Source: Burkholderiales bacterium (GTDB taxonomy: Bacteria > Pseudomonadota > Gammaproteobacteria > Burkholderiales > Casimicrobiaceae). From it: 46,885 nucleotides of DNA. Under the pieces are notes generated by a model, which searched no databases, had not been told where the DNA came from, and saw only the letters and a program-made list of their open reading frames with translations. The DNA is taken from the NCBI GenBank assembly GCA_025935675.1, contig JAICUU010000004.1, positions 1 through 46,885 of the forward strand. The letters run 5' to 3'. Position numbers and translations under genes: made by a program. This document shows positions 30,386 to 38,706 of the stretch, piece by piece (within the stretch, counting starts at the first letter, position 1; each line of letters opens with the position of its first letter).

Positions 30386-31195
30386 ATGAGGGAGGCGAGC
30401 GCGGTCACGCTCGCGCGCGCCGACGGCGTCGCGACACTGTCGCTGTCCAGGCCCGATGCGCTCAACGCGCTCGACTACGCGATGATGGATGCATTGGTCG
30501 ACGCGACGGCGACGCTCGCCGGCGACGACACGATCCGCGTCGTCGTGTTGCGCGGCGAGGGCCGCCATTTCATGGCGGGCGGCGACATCCGCACGTTCGC
30601 CGCCGAGCTCGCGCGCCCGCCCGACGAGCGCGCCGCGGTATTCACGCGGATCGTGGGCCGCGTGCACGCGGCGATCGAATCGCTCGCACGGATGCCGCAC
30701 CCGGTGGTCGCACGCGTGCAAGGGGCCTGCGCGGGATTCGGCCTGTCGTTGCTCGCAGCCTGCGACCTCGCGATCGCAGCGGAGGACGCCTATTTCGCCG
30801 CCGGCTACCGCAACATCGGGCTCTCGCCCGACGGCGGCGGCACGTGGTCGCTGCCGCGCGTCGTCGGACCCCGCCGCGCCGCCGAGATCCTGCTGCTCGG
30901 CGAGCGCTTCGACGCCGCGCGCGCGCTCGACATCGGCCTCGTCAACCGCGTCGTGCCGGCCGCGCGACTGGACGCCGAGGTCGCGTCGGTGGTCGGGACG
31001 TTGCGCGCAGGGCCGCGTGACGCGATTCGCGCGACGCGCCGCCTGCTGCGCGAGTCGCCGGGCAACTCGCTCGCCACGCAGCTCGACGCCGAGGCGCGCT
31101 CGTTCGGACGGCTGTCCGCGCTCGACGATTTCGCCGAGGGCGTCGACGCCTTCGTCAACAAGCGCGCGCCCGACTTCGACCGCGGCCGCCGATGA
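30386..31195 (+). CDS. Crotonase-family protein, probable enoyl-CoA isomerase type
   Basis: A 269-residue enoyl-CoA hydratase/isomerase superfamily protein. The oxyanion-hole segments are GRHFMAGGDIRTF at about residues 59-71 and QGACAGFGLSLLAACDLAIA at about 112-131. Two glutamates act in true hydratases, but here the first position is Ser121 and the second site reads GLSPDGGGTWSLPR with Asp149. That pattern resembles PaaG-type isomerases, which use a single Asp. It is therefore more likely to shift a double bond than to hydrate, though this is inference. The ATG at 30386 follows the COG3146 gene by 70 bases. Confidence 0.85.
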   Translation: MREASAVTLARADGVATLSLSRPDALNALDYAMMDALVDATATLAGDDTIRVVVLRGEGRHFMAGGDIRTFAAELARPPDERAAVFTRIVGRVHAAIESLARMPHPVVARVQGACAGFGLSLLAACDLAIAAEDAYFAAGYRNIGLSPDGGGTWSLPRVVGPRRAAEILLLGERFDAARALDIGLVNRVVPAARLDAEVASVVGTLRAGPRDAIRATRRLLRESPGNSLATQLDAEARSFGRLSALDDFAEGVDAFVNKRAPDFDRGRR

Positions 31196-31292
31196 GCGCG
31201 CACGGCGGCCGGAGGCGACACGCGACCGCAACGGGCGGGGCCAGCGCCAGCCGATTCGCGATCGAAGGCGCGTTCTTGCCGGGGCGCGTCGA

Positions 31293-32147
31293 GTGACGCG
31301 GGCACAGCGCTCGCTCGCCGGTCGCACGCTGTTCGTCAGCGGCGCGTCGCGCGGGATCGGCCTCGCGATCGCGCTGCGCGCCGCGCGCGACGGCGCCAAC
31401 CTGATCGTCGCCGCCAAGACCGTCGACGCGCACCCGCGCCTGCCCGGCACGATTCACACCGCGGCGGCCGAGATCGAGAGCGCCGGCGGCCATGCGCTGG
31501 CGGTCGCCTGCGACGTGCGCGACGAGGTCGCCGTCGAGGCCGCGGTGGCCGAGGGCGTCGCGCGCTTCGGCGGCATCGATATCCTCGTCAACAATGCGAG
31601 CGCGATCAGCCTGACCGGCACCGCCGACACGCCGATGAAGCGCGTCGACCTCATGCTCGGAGTCAACGTGCGCGCCACGTACCTGTGCTCGCGCACCTGC
31701 CTGCCGCACCTCGCGCAAAGCGCGCGCGCCGGCCGCAATCCGCAGATCCTGATGCTCGCGCCGCCGATCGACCTCGATCCGCGCTGGTTCGCGCCGCATG
31801 TCGCCTACACGATCGCCAAATACGGGATGAGCATGTGTGTGCTCGGCATGGCGGAGGAGTTCCGCGACGCGGGCATCGGCGTCAACGCGCTGTGGCCGCG
31901 CACGGTGATCGCCACCGCCGCGGTGGCGATGCTGCCGGGAATCGATGCGGCGAATTGCCGCACGCCGGCGATCGTCGCCGACGCCGCGCACGCGATCCTC
32001 ACGCGCGATGCGCGCACCAGCAGCGGCCGCTTTTACATCGACGACGAGGTGCTCGCCGAGGAAGGCGTCAGCGACCTCACGGGCTATGCGGTCGCGCCGG
32101 GGGCCAGGCTCGTCACCGACCTGTTCCTCGACGAGCCGGGCGCCTAA
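31293..32147 (+). CDS. HSDL2-like short-chain dehydrogenase/reductase
   Basis: A 284-residue SDR. The nucleotide-binding motif is SGASRGIGLAIALRAARDGANLIVAAKT (about residues 16-43), the NNAS motif is at about 100-103, and the Tyr-Lys pair is Tyr172/Lys176 in AYTIAKYGMSMCVLGMAEEF. GVNALWPRTVIATAA follows. These blocks match the hydroxysteroid dehydrogenase-like 2 group. The segment that usually holds the catalytic serine before PP reads LMLAPPIDLDPRW, with Ala156 where related proteins have LSPP. Start is taken as GTG at 31293; no strong ribosome-binding site is visible. Converges on rluB with an 8-base gap. Confidence 0.87.
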   Translation: MTRAQRSLAGRTLFVSGASRGIGLAIALRAARDGANLIVAAKTVDAHPRLPGTIHTAAAEIESAGGHALAVACDVRDEVAVEAAVAEGVARFGGIDILVNNASAISLTGTADTPMKRVDLMLGVNVRATYLCSRTCLPHLAQSARAGRNPQILMLAPPIDLDPRWFAPHVAYTIAKYGMSMCVLGMAEEFRDAGIGVNALWPRTVIATAAVAMLPGIDAANCRTPAIVADAAHAILTRDARTSSGRFYIDDEVLAEEGVSDLTGYAVAPGARLVTDLFLDEPGA

Positions 32148-32155
32148 GCGTCGCG

Positions 32156-33685
32156 CTACTGCGACTCGTCCTCGTCCTTCGGCAAGCCTTCCCAGCGCTG
32201 CTTCGGCGGTCCGCCCGCCTGGTTCTTGGGCCGGCGCGGGCCGCCCGCGCCATTGCCGCGACCGTAGGTATGGGCGTGCATGGTGAGTTGCGGCTGCGAG
32301 GGCGCCGTCATCGACGACTGGCCGTGCGACGACTGGCCATGCGAGGTGAGGCGCGGCTGGCGATTGCCGTTCGCTTCCTGGCCGTAGTTGCCCTGCGGGC
32401 CTTGGCTGCGCCCCTTGCCCGGCCGGAACGGATGTCCGCCGCGGGGCCCGCCCTTGCCATGCGGACGCGGCGCGATGTTGCCGTCGTTGCGCGGTCCCGG
32501 TCCGCGCGCGCCGTACGGCGCGTTGCCGCGCGGCTGACCGCCCTGCGCGTTCTGCGCGGGGCGCGGAAGTCCCGGTCCCTTGCCGTGCTTGTGATGGCGT
32601 GGCCGCCCGTTGCCTGGCGCATGACCTTGCCCCTGGCGTTGGCCCTGCCCTTGCCCTTGCCCATGCGCATGCGCTTGCCCCTGTCCCTCCGGCGGTGCCG
32701 CGGCATTCGGGCGCCCTTGCCCGCCGCTGGCATTCGACTGGCCCTTGTGCGGCTTGCGCGGGCCTTGTGACGGTCCCTTGCCCGGAGCTTTGCCGGGACC
32801 ACGCAGCCCGACCGCGGCGACGAGCGCGTTGACGTCCGGCGGCGCGAGCTCCTGGACGCCGCCACGCTTGACCGCGGCCGGCATCGCGATGCGCCCGTAT
32901 CGCGTGCGGATCAGCCGGCTCACCGGCACGCCGATCGCCTCGAAGAGGCGGCGCACCTCGCGGTTGCGCCCCTCCTTCAGCACGACCTTGTACCAGTGGT
33001 TGGCGCCCTCTTCGTCGCCGCCGCCGTCCTCGACCATGTCGCAGCGCGCGGGGCCGTCCTCGAGCTCGACGCCGGTGGTGAGCGCGCGGATCTTGTCGTC
33101 GTCGAGCCGGCCCATCACGCGCACCGCGTATTCGCGCTCGACCTCGTAACGCGGATGCATCAGCCGATTGGCGAGCTCGCCCGAATTGGTGAACAGCAAC
33201 AGGCCCTCGGTGTTGTAGTCGAGGCGGCCGACGGCGATCCACTTCGCGCCCTCGATCGGGGGCAGCCCGTCGAACACGCTGGCGCGCGCCTCCGGGTCGT
33301 CGCGCGACACGATCTCGCCCGGCGGCTTGTGATAGATCAGCACGCGCGGCGGCGGCTCGGCGAAGCGGATCTTCACGGGCTCGCCGTTGATGCGGACCTC
33401 GTCGCCCGGGCCGACCTTCTGGCCGATCTCCGCCGGCATCCGGTTGACGGTGATGCGTCCGGCGACGATCAGCTCCTCCATCGCGCGGCGCGAGCCGAAC
33501 CCGCACGACGCCAGCACCTTGTGCAGGCGTTGCGGCTCGGTGAAGACCTCGTCAGTGGACTGTTTGTGACGAGGAGGCGGAAGGCTCTCCGCGATCCGCT
33601 GCAGCGCCAGGTTCGGTTGCTGCGTCGGAGGCGAGAATCGGGCTCGCGAGTGCGAGTGCCGTCTCGGCGGCCTTTGCTGGGGCAT
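32156..33685 (-). CDS. rluB: 23S rRNA pseudouridine(2605) synthase RluB with long disordered tail
   Basis: A 509-residue protein. An S4 RNA-binding domain starts at about residue 51 ([20 protein letters not shown]). The RsuA/RluB-type catalytic domain has Asp156 in [13 protein letters not shown] and later [17 protein letters not shown] and [13 protein letters not shown]. Residues from about 300 to the end are low-complexity, rich in Gly, Gln, Pro, Arg and His (for example [14 protein letters not shown]), encoded partly by hexamer repeats. The ATG at 33685 is preceded by GGAG at a 7-base spacing and is the only in-frame start before the S4 domain. It places the first 44 codons inside scpB in another frame. 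Confidence 0.92.
   Translation of the reverse strand: MPQQRPPRRHSHSRARFSPPTQQPNLALQRIAESLPPPRHKQSTDEVFTEPQRLHKVLASCGFGSRRAMEELIVAGRITVNRMPAEIGQKVGPGDEVRINGEPVKIRFAEPPPRVLIYHKPPGEIVSRDDPEARASVFDGLPPIEGAKWIAVGRLDYNTEGLLLFTNSGELANRLMHPRYEVEREYAVRVMGRLDDDKIRALTTGVELEDGPARCDMVEDGGGDEEGANHWYKVVLKEGRNREVRRLFEAIGVPVSRLIRTRYGRIAMPAAVKRGGVQELAPPDVNALVAAVGLRGPGKAPGKGPSQGPRKPHKGQSNASGGQGRPNAAAPPEGQGQAHAHGQGQGQGQRQGQGHAPGNGRPRHHKHGKGPGLPRPAQNAQGGQPRGNAPYGARGPGPRNDGNIAPRPHGKGGPRGGHPFRPGKGRSQGPQGNYGQEANGNRQPRLTSHGQSSHGQSSMTAPSQPQLTMHAHTYGRGNGAGGPRRPKNQAGGPPKQRWEGLPKDEDESQ
32617..32700. repeat. Short tandem repeats in the rluB tail
   Basis: This segment contains repeated six-base units of the CCCTTG type. 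On the minus strand they encode the alternating Gly-Gln run of the RluB tail. Such tracts are prone to length change by slippage in whole-unit steps that keep the frame. Confidence 0.6.
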
Positions 33686-34262
33686 CGGGCATCTCCAGGA
33701 GGTGGGAGGAATCGAGATCGGCCAGGGGCGGGAGCTCCGCGAGGGAGGTGAGGCCGAGATCGTCGAGGAACGTGCGGGTGGTGGCGTAGAGGGCGGGATG
33801 CCCGGGTGTCTCGCGATGACCGACGACTTCGATCCACTGCCGGTCCTCGAGCGACTTGACGATGTTGGTGGAGACCGCGACGCCGCGGATCGACTCGATG
33901 TCGCCACGCGTCACCGGCTGCCGGTACGCGATGATCGCGAGCGTCTCCATCGCCGCGCGCGAATAACGCGGCGGCCGCTCGGGCGTCAGGCGGTCGAGGT
34001 GACCCTGCAGGTCGCGCGTGCCCTGGAATCGCCATCCGCTCGCGACCTGCACGAGCTCCACCGAGCGGCCCTGCCATTCGGACCGCAGGGCGTCGAGAAG
34101 CTTGCGTACCGTCTCGTTGTCGAGCGGCGGCTCGAACAGTCGCGCGAGGTGGCCGACGCTGACCGGCTCGCCGGCGACGAGCAGCGCGCCCTCGAGCACG
34201 CGCTTCACCGCCTGCACGTCGCCTGCCACCGGGGCGGTCGAAGTTGTGTCGTCGGGCATCAT
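33552..34262 (-). CDS. scpB: Segregation and condensation protein B
   Basis: A 236-residue protein that dimerises and binds ScpA to form the non-SMC part of the bacterial condensin complex. Two winged-helix domains are visible: [25 protein letters not shown] at about residues 20-43 and [28 protein letters not shown] at about 105-130. The end of the second domain is [18 protein letters not shown]. The last 45 residues are alanine/serine-rich and overlap the rluB start in another frame. It starts ATGATG, and the first ATG overlaps the scpA stop by four bases. Confidence 0.94.
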   Translation of the reverse strand: MMPDDTTSTAPVAGDVQAVKRVLEGALLVAGEPVSVGHLARLFEPPLDNETVRKLLDALRSEWQGRSVELVQVASGWRFQGTRDLQGHLDRLTPERPPRYSRAAMETLAIIAYRQPVTRGDIESIRGVAVSTNIVKSLEDRQWIEVVGHRETPGHPALYATTRTFLDDLGLTSLAELPPLADLDSSHLLEMPDAPAKAAETALALASPILASDAATEPGAAADRGEPSASSSQTVH

Positions 34263-35104
34263 GAATCGGCGGCCAGCGCGAACGCGCGCTCGCCGCGGGC
34301 ATTGACGTAGATCGGCGCGAAGGGCTCGGCCTGCGCGATGTCGACGAGCTGCTCGCGCGCGAGCTCGAGCAGCGCGAGGAACGTGACGACGAGATGCGGC
34401 ACGTCGGCGTGCGCGGCGAAGAGGTCGACGAACTCGACGTAGCGCCCCGCCGGCAGCGCCTTCAGCACGCGGCTCATCTCGGCACGCACGGACAGCTCCT
34501 CGCGCGTCACCTTGTGATGGCGATAAGCCTTCGCGCGCGCGACCAGCGTGATCCACGCGCTGCGCAGGTCCTCGGGCGCGACCTCGGGAAGGCGCGTCGC
34601 GGCGATGCGCTCGAACCAGACGCGCACGGTGGCGAAGTCGCGCTCGGCGAGCGGCAGCGCGTCGAGCGCCTGCGCGGCCGCCTTCATCTGCTCGTACTCG
34701 AGGAGCCGGCGCACGAGCTCGGCGCGCGGGTCCTCGGGCTCCTCGCCGGCCGGCGCGGGCGGCCGCGGCAGCAGGAGACGCGACTTGATCTCGATCAGCA
34801 CCGCCGCCATCAGCAGGTACTCGGCGGCGAGCTCGAGCTGAGTGCGCCGCATCATCTCGACGTAGCCCAGGTATTGGCGCGTGAGCTCGGCCATCGGGAT
34901 GTCGAGCACGTTGATGTTCTGGCGCCGGATCAGGTAGAGCAGGAGGTCGAGCGGCCCCTCGAACGTCTCGAGGAAGATCTCGAGCGCCTCGGGCGGGATG
35001 TAGAGGTCCTGCGGCAGCTCGGTGTACGGCTCGCCGTAGACGCGCGCCAGCGGCTTCTGCTCCGGCGACGGATGCGCGAGGTCGAGTGCCGCGTCGCTAG
35101 TCAT
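34259..35104 (-). CDS. scpA: Segregation and condensation protein A
   Basis: A 281-residue kleisin that bridges SMC heads and recruits ScpB. The N-terminal signature FEGPLDLLLYLIRRQNINVLDIPMAELTRQY is at about residues 48-78, followed by AAEYLLMAAVLIEIKSRLLLP. The C-terminal winged helix holds PHLVVTFLALLELAREQLVDIAQ. No SMC or MukB gene is in the window. Its ATG overlaps the end of trpS by eight bases and its stop overlaps the scpB start. Confidence 0.94.
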   Translation of the reverse strand: MTSDAALDLAHPSPEQKPLARVYGEPYTELPQDLYIPPEALEIFLETFEGPLDLLLYLIRRQNINVLDIPMAELTRQYLGYVEMMRRTQLELAAEYLLMAAVLIEIKSRLLLPRPPAPAGEEPEDPRAELVRRLLEYEQMKAAAQALDALPLAERDFATVRVWFERIAATRLPEVAPEDLRSAWITLVARAKAYRHHKVTREELSVRAEMSRVLKALPAGRYVEFVDLFAAHADVPHLVVTFLALLELAREQLVDIAQAEPFAPIYVNARGERAFALAADS

Positions 35105-36299
35105 AGTCGAGCCCCATCGCCTCGCGCACGTCGCCCATCGTCTCCTCGGCCAGCTTCTTGGCGCGCTCGCAGCCGTCGGCGACGATGTTGCGCACGAGCT
35201 GCGGATCGTCGAGGTACTTCTGCGCGCGCTCGCGCATCGGTCCCTGCTCGGCGATGATCGCGTCGATCACCGGCTGCTTGCATTCGAGGCAGCCGATGCC
35301 GGCCGTCGTGCAGCCTTTCCACACCCACTCGCGCGTGGCGTCGTCGGAATAGATCTGGTGCAGCGGCCACACCGGGCACTTCTCCGGGTTGCCGGGATCG
35401 CTGCGCCGCACGCGCGCGGGGTCGGTCTGCATCGTGCGGACCTTCTCGGTGACCGCGGCGGGATCCTCGCGCAACAGGATCGCATTGCCGTACGACTTCG
35501 ACATCTTGCGGCCATCGAGGCCGGGCACGCGCGGCGTCGCCGTGAGCAATGGCTGCGGCTCGGGCAGGATCACGCGCCGCGCGCCCTCGAGGTAGCCGAA
35601 CAGCCGCTCCGAGTCGCCGAGCGACAGGTTCTGCGTGTCCTCGAGGAGCTGCCGCGCCTCGGCGAGCGCCTTGTCGTCGCCCTGCTCCTGGAACGCCGTG
35701 CGCAGCGCCTGGTAGCGCTTGGCCTTCTTGGTGCCGAGCTTGCGGATCGCGGCCTTCGCATGCTCCTCGAAGTCCTTCTCGCGCCCGTAGACGTAGTTGA
35801 AGCGGCGCGCCGCCTCGCGCGCGAATTCGAGGTGCGACACCTGGTCCTCGCCGACCGGCACGAGATTGGCGCGATAGATCAGGATGTCGGCGGCCTGCAT
35901 CAAAGGGTAGCCGAGGAAGCCGATCGTCGCGAGGTCGCGCTCGGCGAGTTGCTGCTGCTGGTCCTTGTACGTCGGCACGCGCTCGAGCCAGCCCACCGGC
36001 GTGATCATGCCGAGCAGCAGCGTGAGCTCGGCGTGCTCCGGCACGCGCGACTGGATGAAGATCGTGCAGCGGCCGGGATCGAGGCCGGCCGCGAGCCAGT
36101 CGACGATCATCTCCCAGACGGTGTCGGTGATCGTCTCGGTCGACTCGTAGTGCGTCGTCAGCGCGTGCCAGTCGGCGGCGAAGAACAGGCACGGATACTC
36201 TTCCTGCAGGCGGATCCAGTTCTTGAGCGCGCCGTGGTAGTGGCCGATGTGCATCCGGCCCGTCGGGCGCATTCCCGACAATACGCGATCGGCGAACAT
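35097..36299 (-). CDS. trpS: Tryptophanyl-tRNA synthetase
   Basis: A 400-residue class I synthetase charging tRNA-Trp. The HIGH motif is MHIGHYHG (HIGH at 17-20) and the second signature is GRKMSKSYGNAI (KMSKS at 265-269). The protein is longer than the E. coli type (334) because of a helical insertion at about residues 172-245 between the Rossmann core and the KMSKS loop, as in the long betaproteobacterial form. The C-terminal region has a CLEC motif (GIGCLECKQPVID). The gene is coupled by overlap to scpA and follows the site-2 protease gene by 13 bases. Confidence 0.95.
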   Translation of the reverse strand: MFADRVLSGMRPTGRMHIGHYHGALKNWIRLQEEYPCLFFAADWHALTTHYESTETITDTVWEMIVDWLAAGLDPGRCTIFIQSRVPEHAELTLLLGMITPVGWLERVPTYKDQQQQLAERDLATIGFLGYPLMQAADILIYRANLVPVGEDQVSHLEFAREAARRFNYVYGREKDFEEHAKAAIRKLGTKKAKRYQALRTAFQEQGDDKALAEARQLLEDTQNLSLGDSERLFGYLEGARRVILPEPQPLLTATPRVPGLDGRKMSKSYGNAILLREDPAAVTEKVRTMQTDPARVRRSDPGNPEKCPVWPLHQIYSDDATREWVWKGCTTAGIGCLECKQPVIDAIIAEQGPMRERAQKYLDDPQLVRNIVADGCERAKKLAEETMGDVREAMGLDYD

Positions 36300-36312
36300 T
36301 CGAGCGGTCGTG

Positions 36313-36975
36313 TCAGCCGGTGAACGCGCCGACGATGGCGTTGATCAGGACCTGCGAGGCGAGCAGAAACGGCCGCATCAGCGTCTCGAGGTAGCCCGTC
36401 GCGAGCAGCGCGAGGATGATGAAGAAGCCGTACGGCTCGACCCGCGACAGCGCGTACGCCGCGCGCCCGGGGAGCAGCGACACGGCGATGCGGCCGCCGT
36501 CGAGCGGCGGGATCGGCAAGAGATTGAGCGCCATCAGTACGAGGTTGATCTGCACGCCCACGCGTGCCATGAACGACAATGCGTCACCGGACCCTGCGTC
36601 GCCCTGCCCGACGGCGACGGCGAGCGCCACCCACGCCAGCGCCATCGCGAAATTGCTCGCGGGCCCGGCGGCCGCGACCCAGAGCATGTCGCGCTTCGGG
36701 TTGCGCAGGTTCGCGAAATTCACCGGAACCGGCTTTGCCCAGCCGAACACGAACCCGCCGCCGATCGCCTTCGACATCAGGAGCAGCAGGCCCGGCACCA
36801 GCAGCGTGCCGACCGGGTCGATGTGCTTCAGCGGGTTCAGCGTCACACGGCCGAGCATTTCCGCCGTGCGGTCGCCGAATAGCTTGGCGACGTAGCCGTG
36901 GGACGCTTCGTGGAGCGTGATCGCGAGAATCACCGGCACCGCCGCCAGCGCGATCCGCTCGAGCGAAAGGTCCAT
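36313..36975 (-). CDS. Site-2 protease family (M50) membrane metalloprotease
   Basis: A 220-residue polytopic membrane protein. The zinc motif HEASH is at 22-26 in the first helix, and the third ligand lies in NLLPIPPLDGG at about 151-161. There is no PDZ domain, unlike RseP, so this is the small stand-alone M50 type. Intramembrane proteolysis of an unknown substrate is the expected activity. It lies 13 bases upstream of trpS and 11 bases after the YciO-type gene, an order often seen in betaproteobacteria. Confidence 0.92.
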   Translation of the reverse strand: MDLSLERIALAAVPVILAITLHEASHGYVAKLFGDRTAEMLGRVTLNPLKHIDPVGTLLVPGLLLLMSKAIGGGFVFGWAKPVPVNFANLRNPKRDMLWVAAAGPASNFAMALAWVALAVAVGQGDAGSGDALSFMARVGVQINLVLMALNLLPIPPLDGGRIAVSLLPGRAAYALSRVEPYGFFIILALLATGYLETLMRPFLLASQVLINAIVGAFTG

Positions 36976-36986
36976 TCACTGCCATT

Positions 36987-37637
36987 TTACCCGACTTCGC
37001 CGGCCTCCGCCGCCACGAGGCCGAGCGTCGCCGGGTCGCCGGCACCGCGTCGTAGCACCGCCGGCGGCTCGGCGGTGAGGTCGACGATCGTCGTCAGCCC
37101 GGCCGACGTGCCCCCGCAGTCGACGACGGCGTCCACCACGTGCTCGCAGCGCGCACGCACCGCCGCGGCGTCGGCGAGCGCGTCCGTCTCGCCGGCAGGG
37201 ATCAGCGTCGAGCTCGCGAGCGGCTCCTCGAGCGCGGCGAGGAGCGCGCGCACGAACGGATGCGAGGGGATCCGCACGCCGATCGTCCCGCGGCGCGCGT
37301 GCTTGAACGCGCGTGGAACGTCGCGCGTCGCCTTGAGGATGAACGTGAACGGCCCCGGCCGCGCGGCGCGGATCATCCGGAACTGGCGGTTGTCGAGATG
37401 CGCGTAGCGGCCGACGTCGGCCATGTCGCGGCACAGCAGGGCGAGGTGGTGGCGCTCGTCGATCCCCCGCAGCGCGCGAATGCGGCGCAGCCCGTCGACG
37501 GCACCGATGCGGCAGCCGACGGCGTAGCTCGAGTCGGTCGGGTACGCGACGATGCCGCCGTCGGCGAGGATCGCCGCGGCGCGCCGCACGAGGCGCGGCT
37601 CGGGATGCGTCGCGTGGACGCAGAGGTATTGGGCCAT
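36987..37637 (-). CDS. Sua5/YciO/YrdC-type L-threonylcarbamoyladenylate synthase family protein
   Basis: A 216-residue protein with the YrdC fold. The N-terminus LADGGIVAYPTDSSYAVGC and the following ERHHLALLCRDMADVGRYA match the family's nucleotide- and RNA-binding surface. PGPFTFILKAT and GTIGVRIPSHPFVRALL follow. It most resembles YciO, whose own role is less certain than that of TsaC/Sua5 in making the tRNA t6A precursor. The ATG at 37637 is the probable start. First gene of the unit leading to trpS and scpAB. Confidence 0.9.
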   Translation of the reverse strand: MAQYLCVHATHPEPRLVRRAAAILADGGIVAYPTDSSYAVGCRIGAVDGLRRIRALRGIDERHHLALLCRDMADVGRYAHLDNRQFRMIRAARPGPFTFILKATRDVPRAFKHARRGTIGVRIPSHPFVRALLAALEEPLASSTLIPAGETDALADAAAVRARCEHVVDAVVDCGGTSAGLTTIVDLTAEPPAVLRRGAGDPATLGLVAAEAGEVG

Positions 37638-37660
37638 TGGCGTGGCAGCGGGCTTTGCGC

Positions 37661-37684
37661 CCCGGAAGCGGGGGCCATTCCGGG
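37661..37684. repeat. Inverted repeat upstream of the YciO-type gene
   Basis: CCCGGAA at 37661-37667 pairs with TTCCGGG at 37678-37684 across a 10-base loop. It lies 24-47 bases before the start codon on the minus strand, so it would be in the leader or operator region of the operon. No function can be assigned. Confidence 0.35.
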
Positions 37685-37715
37685 TCGCTCATGCGCGGCG
37701 TTGCAGGCGCACCCA

Positions 37716-37734
37716 TATAATGAATCATAATTCA
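37716..37734. promoter_or_regulatory. Candidate -10 box and dyad operator upstream of cysB
   Basis: An AT-rich island in a GC-rich region contains a perfect TATAAT at 37716-37721. TGAAT-CATA-ATTCA, a dyad with exact 5-bp arms, occupies 37721-37734. It ends 24 bases before the cysB ATG. LysR-type regulators often bind such dyads to control their own gene, so autoregulation is a reasonable inference. No good -35 hexamer is visible. Confidence 0.4.
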
Positions 37735-37758
37735 GACGAGCATCCCTTATAACTGTCG

Positions 37759-38706
37759 ATGAACCTCCAGCAGATACGCTACCTGTGCGCCGTCGTCGAC
37801 CACGGGCTCAACGTGTCGGATGCGGCGAACGCGCTCTACACGTCGCAGCCCGGCATCAGCAAGCAGATCCGCCAGCTCGAGGACGAGCTCGGCCTCGCGG
37901 TGTTCGTCCGCCAGGGCAAGCGGCTCGCGTCGATGACGCCGGCCGGCGAAGTGGTCGTCGCCACCGCGCGCCGCGCGCTCGACGAGATCCGCAACATGAA
38001 GGCGGTCGCCGAGGACTTCCGTGCCGAGGACAGCGGCACGCTCGAGATCGCGACGACGCACACGCAGGCGCGCTACGTACTGCCGAAGGTGCTGCAGGCG
38101 TTCGCCGCGCGCTATCCCAAGGTGCGGGTGATGCTGCACCAGGGCAACCCGCGCCAGGTCGCCGAGCAGGCGGTCAATGGCGAGGCCGACGTGGCGATCG
38201 CCACCGAGGCGGTGAGCGAGTACCCGGCGCTGGTGTCGCTTCCCTGCTACGAATGGAACCGCTGCGTGCTGGTGCCCAACGGTCATCCGCTCGCGAAGGC
38301 CAGAGGTCCGCTGACACTCGAGGCGATCGCGAAGTGGCCGATCGTCACCTACGACTTCTCGTTCACGGGCCGCTCGCAGGTCAACGCCGCGTTCGCGGCG
38401 CGCGGACTCGCGCCCAACATCGTGCTGACCGCGCTCGACGCCGATGTCATCAAGACCTACGTCGAGCTCGGCATGGGCATCGGCATCATCGCCGAGATGG
38501 CGTTCGACCCGCGCAAGGACACGATGTTCGAGCGCCTCGACGCCGCGCACCTGTTCGCGCCGGCGACGACGCGGCTCGCCGTGCGCCGCGGCGTGTTCGT
38601 GCGCGGCTTCGTCTACACGTTCATCGGCATGTTCGCGCCGCAGTACAGCCGCGCGGCGATCGAGGAGGCGCTCGCAGTCCGCTCGGTCGCGGCGCGCGAG
38701 ACTTGA
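37759..38706 (+). CDS. cysB: LysR-type regulator CysB
   Basis: A 315-residue LysR-family regulator of sulfur assimilation. The N-terminal helix-turn-helix region starts MNLQQIRYLCAVVDHGLNVSDAA and contains YTSQPGISKQIRQLEDELG, a sequence typical of CysB/Cbl rather than of generic LysR proteins. The effector domain has TTHTQARYVLPKVLQAF, ALDADVIKTYVELGMGIGIIAEMAF and the C-terminal RRGVFVRGFVYTFIGMFAPQY. The known ligand class is N-acetylserine and the targets are cys genes; none of them lies here. The stop codon overlaps the start of the following MFS gene. Confidence 0.93.
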   Translation: MNLQQIRYLCAVVDHGLNVSDAANALYTSQPGISKQIRQLEDELGLAVFVRQGKRLASMTPAGEVVVATARRALDEIRNMKAVAEDFRAEDSGTLEIATTHTQARYVLPKVLQAFAARYPKVRVMLHQGNPRQVAEQAVNGEADVAIATEAVSEYPALVSLPCYEWNRCVLVPNGHPLAKARGPLTLEAIAKWPIVTYDFSFTGRSQVNAAFAARGLAPNIVLTALDADVIKTYVELGMGIGIIAEMAFDPRKDTMFERLDAAHLFAPATTRLAVRRGVFVRGFVYTFIGMFAPQYSRAAIEEALAVRSVAARET

